The notes beneath the pieces are model-generated. The model had not been told where the DNA came from, made no database searches, and was given only the letters and a program-made list of their open reading frames with translations. Positions 36,735 to 45,648 of a DNA stretch of 64,000 nucleotides are shown piece after piece. Within the stretch, counting starts at the first letter, position 1; each line of letters begins with the position of its first letter. The position numbers and the translations under genes were made by a program. This stretch comes from Demequina salsinemoris (GTDB lineage Bacteria > Actinomycetota > Actinomycetes > Actinomycetales > Demequinaceae). Where the stretch lies: the NCBI RefSeq assembly GCF_000974805.1, contig NZ_BBQZ01000005.1, positions 186,001 to 250,000 of the forward strand. Direction: 5' to 3'.

Positions 36735-37460
36735 CTAGAGATGCCGCACGTACGCGTTCGGCGACTTGCCCTCGCCCGCCGAGCGCTGCTTGACCTGGAA
36801 GTCGGGGTGCGCCTTCATGAGGTCGGTGAGCTTGCCGTAGCCCCAGGTGCGGGAGTCGAAGTCGGAGGCGAGGCGCGACAGGTTGCTGCCCACCGTGCCC
36901 AGCTGAGCCCACCCGTCGTCCCCTGACGCGGCGTCGACGGCCTCGGCGAGCAGGCTCGTCAGCTGCTTGTCCGCCTTCAGGGACGATGTCTCGGTCTCCT
37001 TGGGCGGGGCGGTCGCGGCGGCGAGGTTCTCGACGTAGATGAACGTGTCGCACGCCGCGACGAAGGGCTTGGGCGTCTTGCGCTCGCCGAAGCCGTAGAC
37101 CGTGAGGCCCTGCTCGCGGATGCGGGCCGCGAGGCGCGTGAAGTCGCTGTCGCTCGAGACGATGCAGAAGCCGTCGACGTTGCCCGAATGCAGCAGATCC
37201 ATCGCGTCGATGATGAGCGCGCTGTCGGTCGCGTTCTTGCCCGTCGTGTAGCTGAACTGCTGGATCGGCTGGACCGAGTGCTCCAGGAGCACCGACTTCC
37301 ACGACCCGAGCTGCGTGGACGTCCAGTCCCCGTACGCGCGCCGCACCCCGGCGGTGCCGTACTTCGCGATCTCGGCCAGCAGTCGTTCGAGGTGCTTCGC
37401 GCCCGCGTTGTCCGCGTCGATCAGCACGGCAAGGCGTGCGCTGCCTGTCGGCTCCGGCAT
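36735..37460 (-). CDS. NYN-domain ribonuclease-like protein with C-terminal LOTUS/OST-HTH domain
   Basis: This 241-residue protein begins with a NYN (PIN-like) nuclease domain: LAVLIDADNAG, TDSALIIDAMDLL and CIVSSDSDFTRLA carry the acidic residues expected to bind Mg2+. The last 75 residues (KQLTSLLAEAV...WAQLGTVGSNL...YGKLTDLMKAH...) fit an OST-HTH/LOTUS domain, which in other proteins binds RNA. It probably acts on RNA, target unknown. GAAAGGGG precedes the ATG. It converges on the AraC gene with only 6 bp between stops. Confidence 0.9.
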   Translation of the reverse strand: MPEPTGSARLAVLIDADNAGAKHLERLLAEIAKYGTAGVRRAYGDWTSTQLGSWKSVLLEHSVQPIQQFSYTTGKNATDSALIIDAMDLLHSGNVDGFCIVSSDSDFTRLAARIREQGLTVYGFGERKTPKPFVAACDTFIYVENLAAATAPPKETETSSLKADKQLTSLLAEAVDAASGDDGWAQLGTVGSNLSRLASDFDSRTWGYGKLTDLMKAHPDFQVKQRSAGEGKSPNAYVRHL

Positions 37461-37487
37461 GAGATCCCCTTTCGTGGGCTCACCTTG

Positions 37488-37493
37488 ACCTTA
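37488..37493 (-). promoter_or_regulatory. -10 box for the NYN-LOTUS gene
   Basis: TAAGGT (TANNNT) on the minus strand lies 27 nt upstream of the ATG at 37460. The -35 is not clear. Confidence 0.35.
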
Positions 37494-37598
37494 GTCTCCC
37501 GACCGACCTGGGGCCTGCCGCCGGCGCGGGCCCGTCCCTGGTATCGCATGGTGCTGCCGCCCGTGCGCCAGCGCGATCCATGCGTTTTCGGCATTGGC

Positions 37599-37663
37599 CC
37601 AGTCACCGAATGACTGGCTTGCTAGGGGTTGCAGGCGAAGTTCCGTGCCATCGCTGTCACGGA
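37599..37663 (+). promoter_or_regulatory. Regulatory region of the catabolic island's first gene
   Basis: Two inverted repeats lie upstream of the hydrolase: CCAGTCA-n5-TGACTGG (37599-37617) and TCCGTG-n10-CACGGA (37642-37663). Both are candidates for binding by the LysR protein encoded just downstream, or another regulator. The rest of 37461-37716 carries no gene I can support. Confidence 0.45.
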
Positions 37664-37716
37664 CGAACGCCTCCAACCAGAGACTGACCCTTAGCCAACG
37701 ACGGAAAGGAAATCTC

Positions 37717-38709
37717 ATGATTCGTGGCAACTACGAGTCGGACGCAGGCAAGCACCAGGAGCTGCCCCACGAGGAGCTCGGCACGTTCTCGCACGTGCCG
37801 TTCGAGGAGTACAAGGAGAAGTGCAAGGACTTCCTCAGCATGAAGAGGGAGAACGGCATCCTCGAGGCCCGCCTTCACACGAATGGCGACTCGCTCATGT
37901 GGAACGCGCAGGCGCACCGCGGACTGCACTACTTCTTCGACTGGGCAGGCCGCGACCCCGAGAACGAGGTCATCATCCTCGGCGGCTCCGGTAAGGACCT
38001 GTTCAAGGGCATCGGTCGTCCGATGGAGGACGGCTCCGTGGGCTACGCGCACGAGTTCGACTCGGCGCCCGACAACGCGTGGCGCCTGTACGACTACCAG
38101 TACTACGACGGCACGAACGACATCGAGGGCCAGGTCTTCGACATCGAGGTCCCGACCATCGGCGTGTGGAACGGTGCCGCCTTCCACACTGACCTGGTGC
38201 TGTTCTCCGACATCACGCTGGCCACCGAGGACGCCTGGACCACGGAGATGCACTTCCGCGTCAACATGGTTCCCGGCGATGGCATCCAGATCGCCTGGCG
38301 CGAGCTCATGGGTCGCAAGCGCTTCGCGTACGCCGAGCTCACCGGTGAGGTCATCACCGCCCGCAAGGCGCTCGAGTACGGCATGGTCAACGAGATCTGC
38401 GACGACACCGAGGCCGCCTACGCCCGTGCCCAGGAGATCGCCGAGCTGATCATGCGCGCCGGCACCCGCCAGACCCGCCGCCTCACGGTGCAGCAGCTGC
38501 GCAAGCCGTGGAAGGAGGACATCGCCAACGAGGTCCGCAACGCCTTCGCCACGGAGATGTGGAACACCGCCACCGAGCACTCGCCGCACGAGGTGAGCTT
38601 CTGGGAGTGGGCGCACGAGGAGGCCGAGCTGGTCAAGGCCGCGGAGAAGGAGGGCAAGGTCATCCGTCCTCGCATCGACGGAGGCCAGGCAGAGACCCCC
38701 ATCAAGTAG
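37717..38709 (+). CDS. Crotonase-superfamily C-C hydrolase resembling 6-oxocamphor hydrolase
   Basis: This 330-residue protein has the crotonase fold, with its motif IEVPTIGVWNGAAFHTDLVLFSDI. Its closest pattern match from memory is 6-oxocamphor hydrolase, which opens a cyclic beta-diketone by retro-Claisen hydrolysis without CoA. The residues used there appear here in register: H67, H157, H179 and D188 (6-oxocamphor hydrolase H45, H122, H145 and D154), with MVPGDG around the aspartate. It is longer than 6-oxocamphor hydrolase at both ends. GGAAAGGAA precedes the ATG. It is followed by a strong terminator, then a LysR gene on the other strand. Annotation as enoyl-CoA hydratase would be the generic alternative. 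Confidence 0.8.
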   Translation: MIRGNYESDAGKHQELPHEELGTFSHVPFEEYKEKCKDFLSMKRENGILEARLHTNGDSLMWNAQAHRGLHYFFDWAGRDPENEVIILGGSGKDLFKGIGRPMEDGSVGYAHEFDSAPDNAWRLYDYQYYDGTNDIEGQVFDIEVPTIGVWNGAAFHTDLVLFSDITLATEDAWTTEMHFRVNMVPGDGIQIAWRELMGRKRFAYAELTGEVITARKALEYGMVNEICDDTEAAYARAQEIAELIMRAGTRQTRRLTVQQLRKPWKEDIANEVRNAFATEMWNTATEHSPHEVSFWEWAHEEAELVKAAEKEGKVIRPRIDGGQAETPIK

Positions 38710-38715
38710 GAGGAC

Positions 38716-38749
38716 GCGTCCGGGGCGTTGATGGCGACGCCCCGGACGC
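38716..38749 (+). terminator. Terminator after the C-C hydrolase gene
   Basis: GCGTCCGGGGCGT (38716-38728) and ACGCCCCGGACGC (38737-38749) form a perfect 13-bp stem with an 8-nt loop, 7 nt after the stop codon. No U-tract. Confidence 0.75.
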
Positions 38750-38872
38750 ACCCTCCGGGACGGCGGCCATGCCGTCCTCGGAAAGGCCTCCGGCGTCAGC
38801 GATGCCGGACGACCGCGAGCGTGCTGCGACAACGGAGTTGCACGACGAGGCCCGATTGCGACCCGCTCGCTG

Positions 38873-39751
38873 TCACTGCCCGATGAGGGCCAGGAAGTTC
38901 AGCAGCGTCTGCTGCTGGTTCTCACGCCGATAGATGGCCACCAGATCGAACTGGGTGTCCAGATCGGTGATCTCACACAGTTTGAAGCGCGATTTCTCGA
39001 AGGAGGTGCGGAAGATGCGTTCAGGCAGGAGTGTCACTCCCATCCCCAGGTCCACCCGGAGCACCGCGGTCGGCGTGTTCGCGACCGGCTCGATGCTGCC
39101 CTGCACGCCCGGCGTGTTCCGTGCCGCGAGCTTCAGCCTGCGCAGGAACGGGGGGTCGACGTGACTGGGCATGATCAGATGCTGGTCGAGCAGCTCCGCG
39201 ACGGTCACCTCGCCCTCGAGCGCGCACGGGTAGTCCTCACGCATGGCCGCGACGAAGCGATCGCTGCCGACCTTGACCTGCGCGATCTGGTCGTTGTCCG
39301 GCACCTCGAAGTCGAGGGTGAACGCGAGGTCGTAGATCCCGTGCAGGATGCTCTCGGAGAGCTCCTGGAACGGGATGTCGTCGACCCGCATCTTCACGCC
39401 AGGGTAGAGCGCGGCGTAGCGCTCGGCCAGGTCGGTGAAGGCCGTGCCGAAGTTGGTGACGGTCGCGATGCCGAGCTGTCCCGTGTGGCCCGACTTGGCG
39501 CCGTCGATCAGCCGGTACACGAGGTCGTGGTGGCGCAGCAGCAGGTCGCAGTTCTCGTAGAGGACGTTGCCCGCCTCGGTGAGGTGAACGTTGCGGGTGT
39601 CGCGGATGAACAGCTGGACGCCGAGCTCCTTCTCGAGGCTCGCGATCTGACGGCTCAGCGCCGACTGCCCGATGTAGAAGTGCTCGGCCGCCTTGCTGAA
39701 GTTTCGATACATCGCGACGAACTGAAAGTACTTCAGCGACTGCAGATCCAC
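38873..39751 (-). CDS. LysR-family transcriptional regulator
   Basis: This 292-residue regulator has the N-terminal LysR helix-turn-helix (MDLQSLKYFQFVAMYRNFSKAAEHFYIGQSALSRQIASLEKELG) and a periplasmic-binding-like effector domain from about residue 90. The GTG start has GAAGGAG upstream. It diverges from the butyrate kinase operon across 89 bp and probably activates it, and perhaps the upstream hydrolase, in response to a pathway intermediate. LysR proteins often autorepress. The effector cannot be read from sequence. Confidence 0.93.
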   Translation of the reverse strand: MDLQSLKYFQFVAMYRNFSKAAEHFYIGQSALSRQIASLEKELGVQLFIRDTRNVHLTEAGNVLYENCDLLLRHHDLVYRLIDGAKSGHTGQLGIATVTNFGTAFTDLAERYAALYPGVKMRVDDIPFQELSESILHGIYDLAFTLDFEVPDNDQIAQVKVGSDRFVAAMREDYPCALEGEVTVAELLDQHLIMPSHVDPPFLRRLKLAARNTPGVQGSIEPVANTPTAVLRVDLGMGVTLLPERIFRTSFEKSRFKLCEITDLDTQFDLVAIYRRENQQQTLLNFLALIGQ

Positions 39752-39840
39752 CCGTGCTCCTTCGCCCGGTCCGATTCACCCAACAGAACCAACACTCTAT
39801 GTCACCCCGACCAGCCCGAGACCCACGGAGGTCCCACGTC

Positions 39841-40965
39841 ATGAGCCGGATCCTGACCATCAACTGCGGTTCCACCTCGACCAAGGTCGCGTTCTTCGAG
39901 GACGACCGGGAGCTCGCCCGCATCTCCCTGGACGTCCCGCTCGACGCCTTGGCGACGATGCCCAAGGTGCTCGACCAGACGGACTACCGGACCACTCAGG
40001 TACGCGAGTTCCTGCACGCCAACGAGCTCGACGCGACCACGGCCGACATCGTCGTGGCGCGTGCGGGGACCATCCACCACGTCCCCCACGACGGCGCGTT
40101 CGCGGTTAACGAGCTGATGGTCGCGACCCTCAAGTACGCGCCTGCCGCACAGCACGCCTCCGCGCTGTCCGCGCTCATCGGCGTCGAGCTCGTGGAGGGC
40201 ACGGACATCCCCGTGATCATCTACGACCCCACGTGCGTGGACTCGGTCGATGAGATCGCGAAGGTCACGGGCGTGCCGGAGATCGAGAACAAGCCCGTCT
40301 ACCACCTGCTCAACCCCAAGGCCGCGGGTCGCAAGTACGCCGAGTCGATCGGCAAGGACTACACCGACCTCAACCTCGTGATCGCCCACCTCGGCGGCGG
40401 CATCACGATGGCGTTCCACGACCACGGCCGGGTGGCCGACTGGATCTACGACGACAGCGGCCCCATGTCCCCGCAGCGCGCCGGCGGGATCCCGAACCGC
40501 TTCCTGACCGACTTCATCTACCAGTCGGGATGGTCGCACCAGGAGATGCGGATGTACCTGGCGGGGAAGTCCGGCATCGCGGCGCACCTCGGCACCCAGG
40601 ACGTGCGTGAGGTCGAGATGGAGATCATCGCGGGCGACGAGCACGCGGAGCTGATCTACCGCGCGATGGCCTACGGCGTCGCGAAGGGCATCGGCCAGCT
40701 CGCCACCGTACGGGCCGGCGATGTCGACCAGATCATCCTCACCGGGGGCATCGCCCACAGCGAGCTGTTCACGGGCTGGGTGCGCGAGCTGGTCGAGTGG
40801 ATCGCCCCCGTCACGATCATCCCCGGCGAGCACGAGGCGGAGGCGCTCGCCGCCGGCGGGCTCCGCGTCCTGCGCGGCGAGGAGCCAGTCCACGACTACG
40901 ACGTGCTCCCCGCCGGCTACGGCTCTGTCGAAGAGATCATCGCCCGCCCCAGCTTCATGGCTTGA
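39841..40965 (+). CDS. buk: Butyrate kinase
   Basis: This 374-residue member of the acetate/butyrate kinase family transfers phosphate from an acyl phosphate to ADP. The family N-terminal signature is RILTINCGSTSTK, and AHLGGGITMAF is the glycine-rich phosphate loop. Length and sequence fit Buk rather than AckA. GGAGG lies about 9 nt before ATG 39841. With the phosphate butyryltransferase three genes downstream it forms an acyl-CoA to acyl phosphate to ATP route, so the island yields energy by substrate-level phosphorylation. The acyl chain may be acetyl, butyryl or another short acid. Confidence 0.93.
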   Translation: MSRILTINCGSTSTKVAFFEDDRELARISLDVPLDALATMPKVLDQTDYRTTQVREFLHANELDATTADIVVARAGTIHHVPHDGAFAVNELMVATLKYAPAAQHASALSALIGVELVEGTDIPVIIYDPTCVDSVDEIAKVTGVPEIENKPVYHLLNPKAAGRKYAESIGKDYTDLNLVIAHLGGGITMAFHDHGRVADWIYDDSGPMSPQRAGGIPNRFLTDFIYQSGWSHQEMRMYLAGKSGIAAHLGTQDVREVEMEIIAGDEHAELIYRAMAYGVAKGIGQLATVRAGDVDQIILTGGIAHSELFTGWVRELVEWIAPVTIIPGEHEAEALAAGGLRVLRGEEPVHDYDVLPAGYGSVEEIIARPSFMA

Positions 40966-40999
40966 GAAGCAGACAACGAAGTCAACGAAAGGAAGAATC

Positions 41000-41860
41000 A
41001 TGGAACTCAGCAACAAGGTCGTGCTGACCGCGGCGCTCACCGGAGCCGTCACCCCCAAGTCGATCAACGAGAACATCCCGCTGACGCCGGAGGAGATCTC
41101 CGAGGACGCCTACCGGGTGTGGCAGGCGGGCGCGTCCGTCGTGCACTTCCACATGCGCGACGATGAGGGCCTCGGGACGATGGACAAGGAGAAGTTCAAG
41201 CAGACCCTCGACCTGCTCAAGACGAACCACCCCGACTGCGACGTGGTCATCAACTGCACCACCGCGGGCGACCACCGCGCCACCGATGACGACCGCATGG
41301 CTCACCTCCCGTACGTGATGCCCGAGATCGCGTCGTACGACGCCGGCTCCATGAACTGGACTCCGGACGGCGTGTTCGAGAACAGCCCCCAGTTCCTCGA
41401 GCGGCTCGGGCTGAAGATGCAGGAGCTGAACATCAAGCCCGAGTTCGAGATCTTCGACGCGGGCATGGTCGGCAACGTCCTCTACTACGCCTCGAAGGAC
41501 ATCGTCGCGAAGCCGCTGCACTTCCAGTTCGTCCTCGGCGTCGGCGGCGGCATGCCCGCCACCGTCGAGAGCCTGTGCTACCTCAAGAGCCTCATCCCCG
41601 CGGACGCCACCTGGTCGGCCTTCGGCATCGGCCGCGCCCACCAGAAGATCATGTTCGCCGCGCTCGCGCTCGGCGGTCACATCCGCGTGGGCCTCGAGGA
41701 CAACGTCTACTACGCGCGCGGAGTCAAGGCCACGAACGTGTCGCTCGTCGAGCGTGCAGCCCGCGTGATCAAGGAGTTCGGCAAGGAGGTCGCGACCCCC
41801 GACGAGGCCCGCCAGATCCTGTCCCTCCCCGCGCGGAACCGGGAGCTTCAGGACGCATGA
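41000..41860 (+). CDS. BKACE-family beta-keto acid cleavage enzyme (DUF849)
   Basis: This 286-residue TIM-barrel enzyme has the BKACE motifs LTAALTGAVTPKS, VVHFHMRD with zinc ligands H49 and H51, and GGHIRVGLEDN. The family condenses a beta-keto acid with acetyl-CoA and releases acetoacetate plus a new acyl-CoA. Known substrates include 3-keto-5-aminohexanoate and triacetate. Lysine-fermentation partners are absent here, so a triacetate-like or other beta-keto acid from ring opening is more likely. AAAGGAAG precedes ATG 41000. Its stop overlaps the next gene (ATGA). Confidence 0.93.
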   Translation: MELSNKVVLTAALTGAVTPKSINENIPLTPEEISEDAYRVWQAGASVVHFHMRDDEGLGTMDKEKFKQTLDLLKTNHPDCDVVINCTTAGDHRATDDDRMAHLPYVMPEIASYDAGSMNWTPDGVFENSPQFLERLGLKMQELNIKPEFEIFDAGMVGNVLYYASKDIVAKPLHFQFVLGVGGGMPATVESLCYLKSLIPADATWSAFGIGRAHQKIMFAALALGGHIRVGLEDNVYYARGVKATNVSLVERAARVIKEFGKEVATPDEARQILSLPARNRELQDA

Positions 41861-42840
41861 CAACCGTCAACACCGTCCTCGGTCCGGTCGAGGCGGCAAG
41901 CCTCGGCCGGACCCTGTTCCACGAGCATCTGGTCTTCGGCTACGCCGGGCACGAGGGCGACAGGAGCATGTGGGACTACGACGAGGACGCGATCGTCGCC
42001 AAGGGCGTCGCTTCGCTGCGCTCCATCAAGGAGCAGGGCTTCAGCACGATCTTCGAGGCGACGCCGAACGACTCGGGGCGCGACCCGCTGCTCATGAAGC
42101 GCATCGCCGAGGAGACCGGCTTCAACGTGATCTGCGCGACCGGCTACTACAAGGAGCACCACGGCGGGTCCGCGTACTTCGATATGCGGCGCATCTTCAC
42201 CGACACCGTGGCCGAGATGGCGGACCTGTTCATCAAGGAGCTCACCGAGGGGATCCGCGACACCGGGGTCAAGGCCGGCGTCATGAAGGTCGCGACAGGG
42301 CACAGCGGCATCACCGACTACGAGCACGCGGTCATCAGCGCCGCGGCGCGCGCGCAGCAGGCCACCGGCGCGCCGATCATCACCCACACCGAGGACGGCA
42401 CCGCAGCGCCGGAGCAGGCGCGCGCGCTGATCGACGCGGGGGCCGACCCGTCCAAGGTCGTGGTGGGTCACATGTGCGGCAACGCCAAGAACCTCGACTA
42501 CCAGCTCGCCGTGCTCGAGACGGGCGTCGGGATCGGCTTCGATCGCACCGGTGGCAACAGGCTGTTCAACGACATCACGGACGACGACCGCATCGACATG
42601 GCCGTCACCCTCGCCGAGCGCGGCTACCTGAACCGGATCTTCTGGTCGCAGGACAGCATCGCGAATTGGCTCGGCAGGAGCTGGGACGGCTTCTATGCGC
42701 TGCCCGGAGCGAAGGACTGGAAGATCACGCGCATCGGCGACTACATCGTGCCTGGTCTCCTGGGCCGTGGCCTGACCGAGGCGGACATCGACCAGCTGCT
42801 CGTGAACAACATCCGCAGCCTCTGGGAGGGGGACATCTGA
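41857..42840 (+). CDS. Phosphotriesterase-family metallohydrolase (lactonase-like)
   Basis: This 327-residue amidohydrolase-superfamily protein keeps every metal ligand of the phosphotriesterase group: H22 and H24 (FHEHL), bridging K144 (VMKVAT), H177 (ITHTED), H205 (VGHMCG) and D266 (WSQDS). Most natural members are lactonases. In this island it could open a lactone or cyclic intermediate before or after the BKACE step. Its ATG overlaps the BKACE stop by 4 nt and its stop overlaps the Ptb start by 1 nt, so the three proteins are made in fixed ratio. It lacks a signal peptide. Confidence 0.9.
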   Translation: MTTVNTVLGPVEAASLGRTLFHEHLVFGYAGHEGDRSMWDYDEDAIVAKGVASLRSIKEQGFSTIFEATPNDSGRDPLLMKRIAEETGFNVICATGYYKEHHGGSAYFDMRRIFTDTVAEMADLFIKELTEGIRDTGVKAGVMKVATGHSGITDYEHAVISAAARAQQATGAPIITHTEDGTAAPEQARALIDAGADPSKVVVGHMCGNAKNLDYQLAVLETGVGIGFDRTGGNRLFNDITDDDRIDMAVTLAERGYLNRIFWSQDSIANWLGRSWDGFYALPGAKDWKITRIGDYIVPGLLGRGLTEADIDQLLVNNIRSLWEGDI

Positions 42841-43760
42841 TGTATGCGACGTATGAAGAGCTGGCGGCCGCGTTCCCGCTGCAGGGGCGCCCCCAGCGGT
42901 GCGCGGTGGCCGGCGCGGCCGACGAGCATGCGCTGGACGCTGTGATGCGCGCGGCGCGCGAGGGCTACCTCACGCCCGTCCTCATCGGCCCGCGTTCCGA
43001 GGTCGAAACGGTGATCGGGGGCCTCGAGATCGTCGAGCCGTACGTGCTGCACGACTGCCCGGAGGGTCAGAACCCGGCCGAGATCGCCGTACGACTGGTG
43101 CGCGACGGCGAGGCCGACTTCATCCTCAAGGGCCACATGCAGACCTCCGACCTGCTCCGCCCGATCCTCAACAAGCAGACGGGGCTCAACGATCGTGGCT
43201 TCGTCACGCACTTCGGGCTCATGGAGATCCACGGCTATCACAAGCTGCTCGCGATGAGCGATGCGGCGGTGATCCCGCACCCGTCGCTCGCCGACAAGGC
43301 GAAGATCATCGAGGTGTGCACGGAGGCCCTGCGGGCCCTCGGGATCGAGCGTCCCGTCGTCGCCGCGCTGTGCGCGTCGGAGACCGTCAGCCCGAAGATC
43401 CCCGAGAGCCTCGACGCGGAGGAGCTCTCCGCGATGGGCGCTCGCGGACGCTTCGGCGACTCGATCGTCGTCGGTCCGATCTCGTTCGACCTGGCCACGA
43501 GCCGTGAGGCGGCGGAGATCAAGGGGTACGACTCGCCCTATGCGGGGGACGTCGACATGCTCCTGGTGCCCGAGATGGTCACGGGCAACGTGATGAGCAA
43601 GATCTGGAACTCCGACGACCGCAACACCCTCGCGGGCTGCCTGCTGGGAGCGAGGGTGCCGATCGCCCTGACGTCCCGCAGCGCCTCGATGAAGGAGAAG
43701 CTCACCTCGCTGCTGCTGTGCAGCCTGCTGAGCTCGGTCACCACCAGGACAGGAGCATAG
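42840..43760 (+). CDS. ptb: Phosphate butyryltransferase
   Basis: This 306-residue PTA/PTB-family enzyme exchanges CoA for phosphate on butyryl-CoA or a similar acyl-CoA. Family motifs include DFILKGHMQTSDLLRPILN, DAAVIPHPSLADKAKII, and MLLVPEMVTGNVMSKIW. The start ATG shares its A with the TGA of the metallohydrolase gene (TGATG). Paired with butyrate kinase it produces one ATP per acyl-CoA. A thiolase follows after 2 nt. Confidence 0.93.
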   Translation: MYATYEELAAAFPLQGRPQRCAVAGAADEHALDAVMRAAREGYLTPVLIGPRSEVETVIGGLEIVEPYVLHDCPEGQNPAEIAVRLVRDGEADFILKGHMQTSDLLRPILNKQTGLNDRGFVTHFGLMEIHGYHKLLAMSDAAVIPHPSLADKAKIIEVCTEALRALGIERPVVAALCASETVSPKIPESLDAEELSAMGARGRFGDSIVVGPISFDLATSREAAEIKGYDSPYAGDVDMLLVPEMVTGNVMSKIWNSDDRNTLAGCLLGARVPIALTSRSASMKEKLTSLLLCSLLSSVTTRTGA

Positions 43761-43762
43761 GA

Positions 43763-44953
43763 ATGAGTGAACAGCGCGACAACGACGTCGTGATCGTGGC
43801 GGCCGCGCGCACGCCGAACGGCAGGCTCAAGGGAGGCCTCGCCTCGGTGAGCGCCGTCGAGCTGGGAGCGACGGCCATCCGAGCCGCGCTCGAACGCGGA
43901 GACGTACCCGCCGACTCGGTCGACCACGTGATCATGGGCCACGTCCTTCAGGCCGGGCTCGGGCAGTGCACCGCACGCCAGGCGGCAGTCGCCGCAGGAA
44001 TCGGCTGGGACGTGCCCGCGGTGAACGTGAGCAAGGTATGCCTGTCGGGCCTCACCGCCATCATCGAGGGCGCTCGGCGGATCGCGCTGGGGGAGTCCTC
44101 CGTGGTGGTCGCAGGGGGCATGGAGTCGATGACGAACGCGCCCCACCTGCTCATGGGCTCGCGATTCGGCTACGGCTACGGCGACACCAAGATCGTGGAC
44201 TCGATGGCGAACGACGGGCTGTCCGACGCGTGGTCCCACGAGGCGATGGGGCTCGATACCGAGACCAGGACCGCGGAGTACCCCGCGAGCCGCGATGAGC
44301 AGGACGCGGTGGCCGCGAGGTCGCACCGGCTCGCCGCGGCGGCGTGGGAGGAGGGCCGTTTCGACGCCGAGGTGGTGCCGGTGACGGTCAAGCAGCGCAA
44401 GGGGGACATCGTCGTGGACCGCGACGAGGGCATCCGGCCCGAGTCGACCGTCGAGACGCTCGGCCGGCTCCGTCCCGCCTTCACTCCCGAGGGCACCATC
44501 ACCGCGGGCAACGCGTCGTCGATCAACGACGGCGGCGCCGCGGTGGTGCTGACCAGTCGCGCCCGCGCCGCGAGCGAGGGCTGGCCCGTGCTCGCGACCG
44601 TGCGGTCGTGGGCGCAGGTGGCGGGTCCGTCGCCCGCGCTGGCTCCCCAGCCGGGAAACGCGATCCTCGCCGCCCTGGACAAGGAGGGGTGGACCGCGGA
44701 CGACCTGGACCTGCTGGAGATCAACGAGGCCTTCGCCGCGGTCGCCGTGCACGCGGTGCGACAGCTCGGGGTCCCCATGGACAAGGTCAACGTCCATGGC
44801 GGAGCCATCGCCATGGGCCACCCGATCGGTCAGTCAGGGGCGCGCCTGATCGTCCACCTCGCGCATGAGCTGAACCGTCGCGGTTCGGGCCGTGCCGCTG
44901 CCGCGCTGTGCGGAGGCACGGGGCAGGGCGACGCGCTGCTGCTCGAGGCCTGA
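43763..44953 (+). CDS. Thiolase (acetyl-CoA acetyltransferase type)
   Basis: This 396-residue thiolase has nucleophile C93 in VSKVCLSGL, the histidine in HGGAIAMGHPIGQSG, and the second cysteine in ALCGGTGQGDA. This fits degradative thiolases that split acetoacetyl-CoA to two acetyl-CoA. AGGAGCATAGGA precedes the ATG. Its place just before the CoA-transferase genes supports use of acetoacetyl-CoA made from the acetoacetate released by BKACE. Confidence 0.93.
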   Translation: MSEQRDNDVVIVAAARTPNGRLKGGLASVSAVELGATAIRAALERGDVPADSVDHVIMGHVLQAGLGQCTARQAAVAAGIGWDVPAVNVSKVCLSGLTAIIEGARRIALGESSVVVAGGMESMTNAPHLLMGSRFGYGYGDTKIVDSMANDGLSDAWSHEAMGLDTETRTAEYPASRDEQDAVAARSHRLAAAAWEEGRFDAEVVPVTVKQRKGDIVVDRDEGIRPESTVETLGRLRPAFTPEGTITAGNASSINDGGAAVVLTSRARAASEGWPVLATVRSWAQVAGPSPALAPQPGNAILAALDKEGWTADDLDLLEINEAFAAVAVHAVRQLGVPMDKVNVHGGAIAMGHPIGQSGARLIVHLAHELNRRGSGRAAAALCGGTGQGDALLLEA

Positions 44954-44985
44954 GTCGAGCTCGATCCAACAAAGGAGATGGACCG

Positions 44986-45648
44986 ATGGCAAGAGACAAG
45001 ATGATCGCCCTCGCGGAGGCCGTGGCCAAGGTCGAGGACGGCATGACCGTCATGATCGGCGGCTTCATGGGGTGCGGCAACGCGCACGTGCTCATCGACG
45101 GGCTGATCGAGGCGGGTACGAAGGACCTGACGCTGATCTGCAACGACGGCGCGCTCCCCGGATACGGCGTGGGCAAGCTCGTCGAGCAGCACCGGCTGCG
45201 CAAGCTGATCGCGTCCCACGTGGGGCTCAACCCCGAGGTCGGCCGGCAGATGAACGCCGGCGAGCTCGAGGTCGAGCTGGTGCCACAGGGCACCTTCGCG
45301 GAGAGGATCCGGTCCGGGGGCACGGGCCTCGGCGGTGTGCTCACCCCGACCGGGATCGGCACGATCGTCGCCGAGGGCAAGCCGGTCGTCGAGGTCGACG
45401 GCAAGGCGTTCCTCCTCGAGAAGCCGCTGCGTGCCGACATCGCGCTGCTCAGCGGGTACAAGGTCGACCCGTTCGGGAACATCTGGTACCGCGGCGACAC
45501 GCGCACCTTCCAGCCGGTGATGGCGATGGCCGCCGACACCGTCATCGTCGAGGCGGACCAGCTCATCCCGCTCGGGGCGATCCCCCCGGAGGACGTCGTC
45601 ACCTCGGGGATCCTCGTCGACCACATCGTCAAGGGAGGCGACTGGTGA
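44986..45648 (+). CDS. 3-oxoacid CoA-transferase, subunit A
   Basis: This 220-residue alpha subunit of a class I CoA-transferase begins KMIALAEAVAKVEDGMTVMIGGFMGCG, which contains the oxyanion-loop glycine motif. It transfers CoA from an acyl-CoA to acetoacetate together with subunit B. AAAGGAG lies 7 nt before ATG 44986. It overlaps the subunit B start by 4 nt (GTGA). The set AtoDA-like transferase plus thiolase disposes of acetoacetate. Confidence 0.94.
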   Translation: MARDKMIALAEAVAKVEDGMTVMIGGFMGCGNAHVLIDGLIEAGTKDLTLICNDGALPGYGVGKLVEQHRLRKLIASHVGLNPEVGRQMNAGELEVELVPQGTFAERIRSGGTGLGGVLTPTGIGTIVAEGKPVVEVDGKAFLLEKPLRADIALLSGYKVDPFGNIWYRGDTRTFQPVMAMAADTVIVEADQLIPLGAIPPEDVVTSGILVDHIVKGGDW

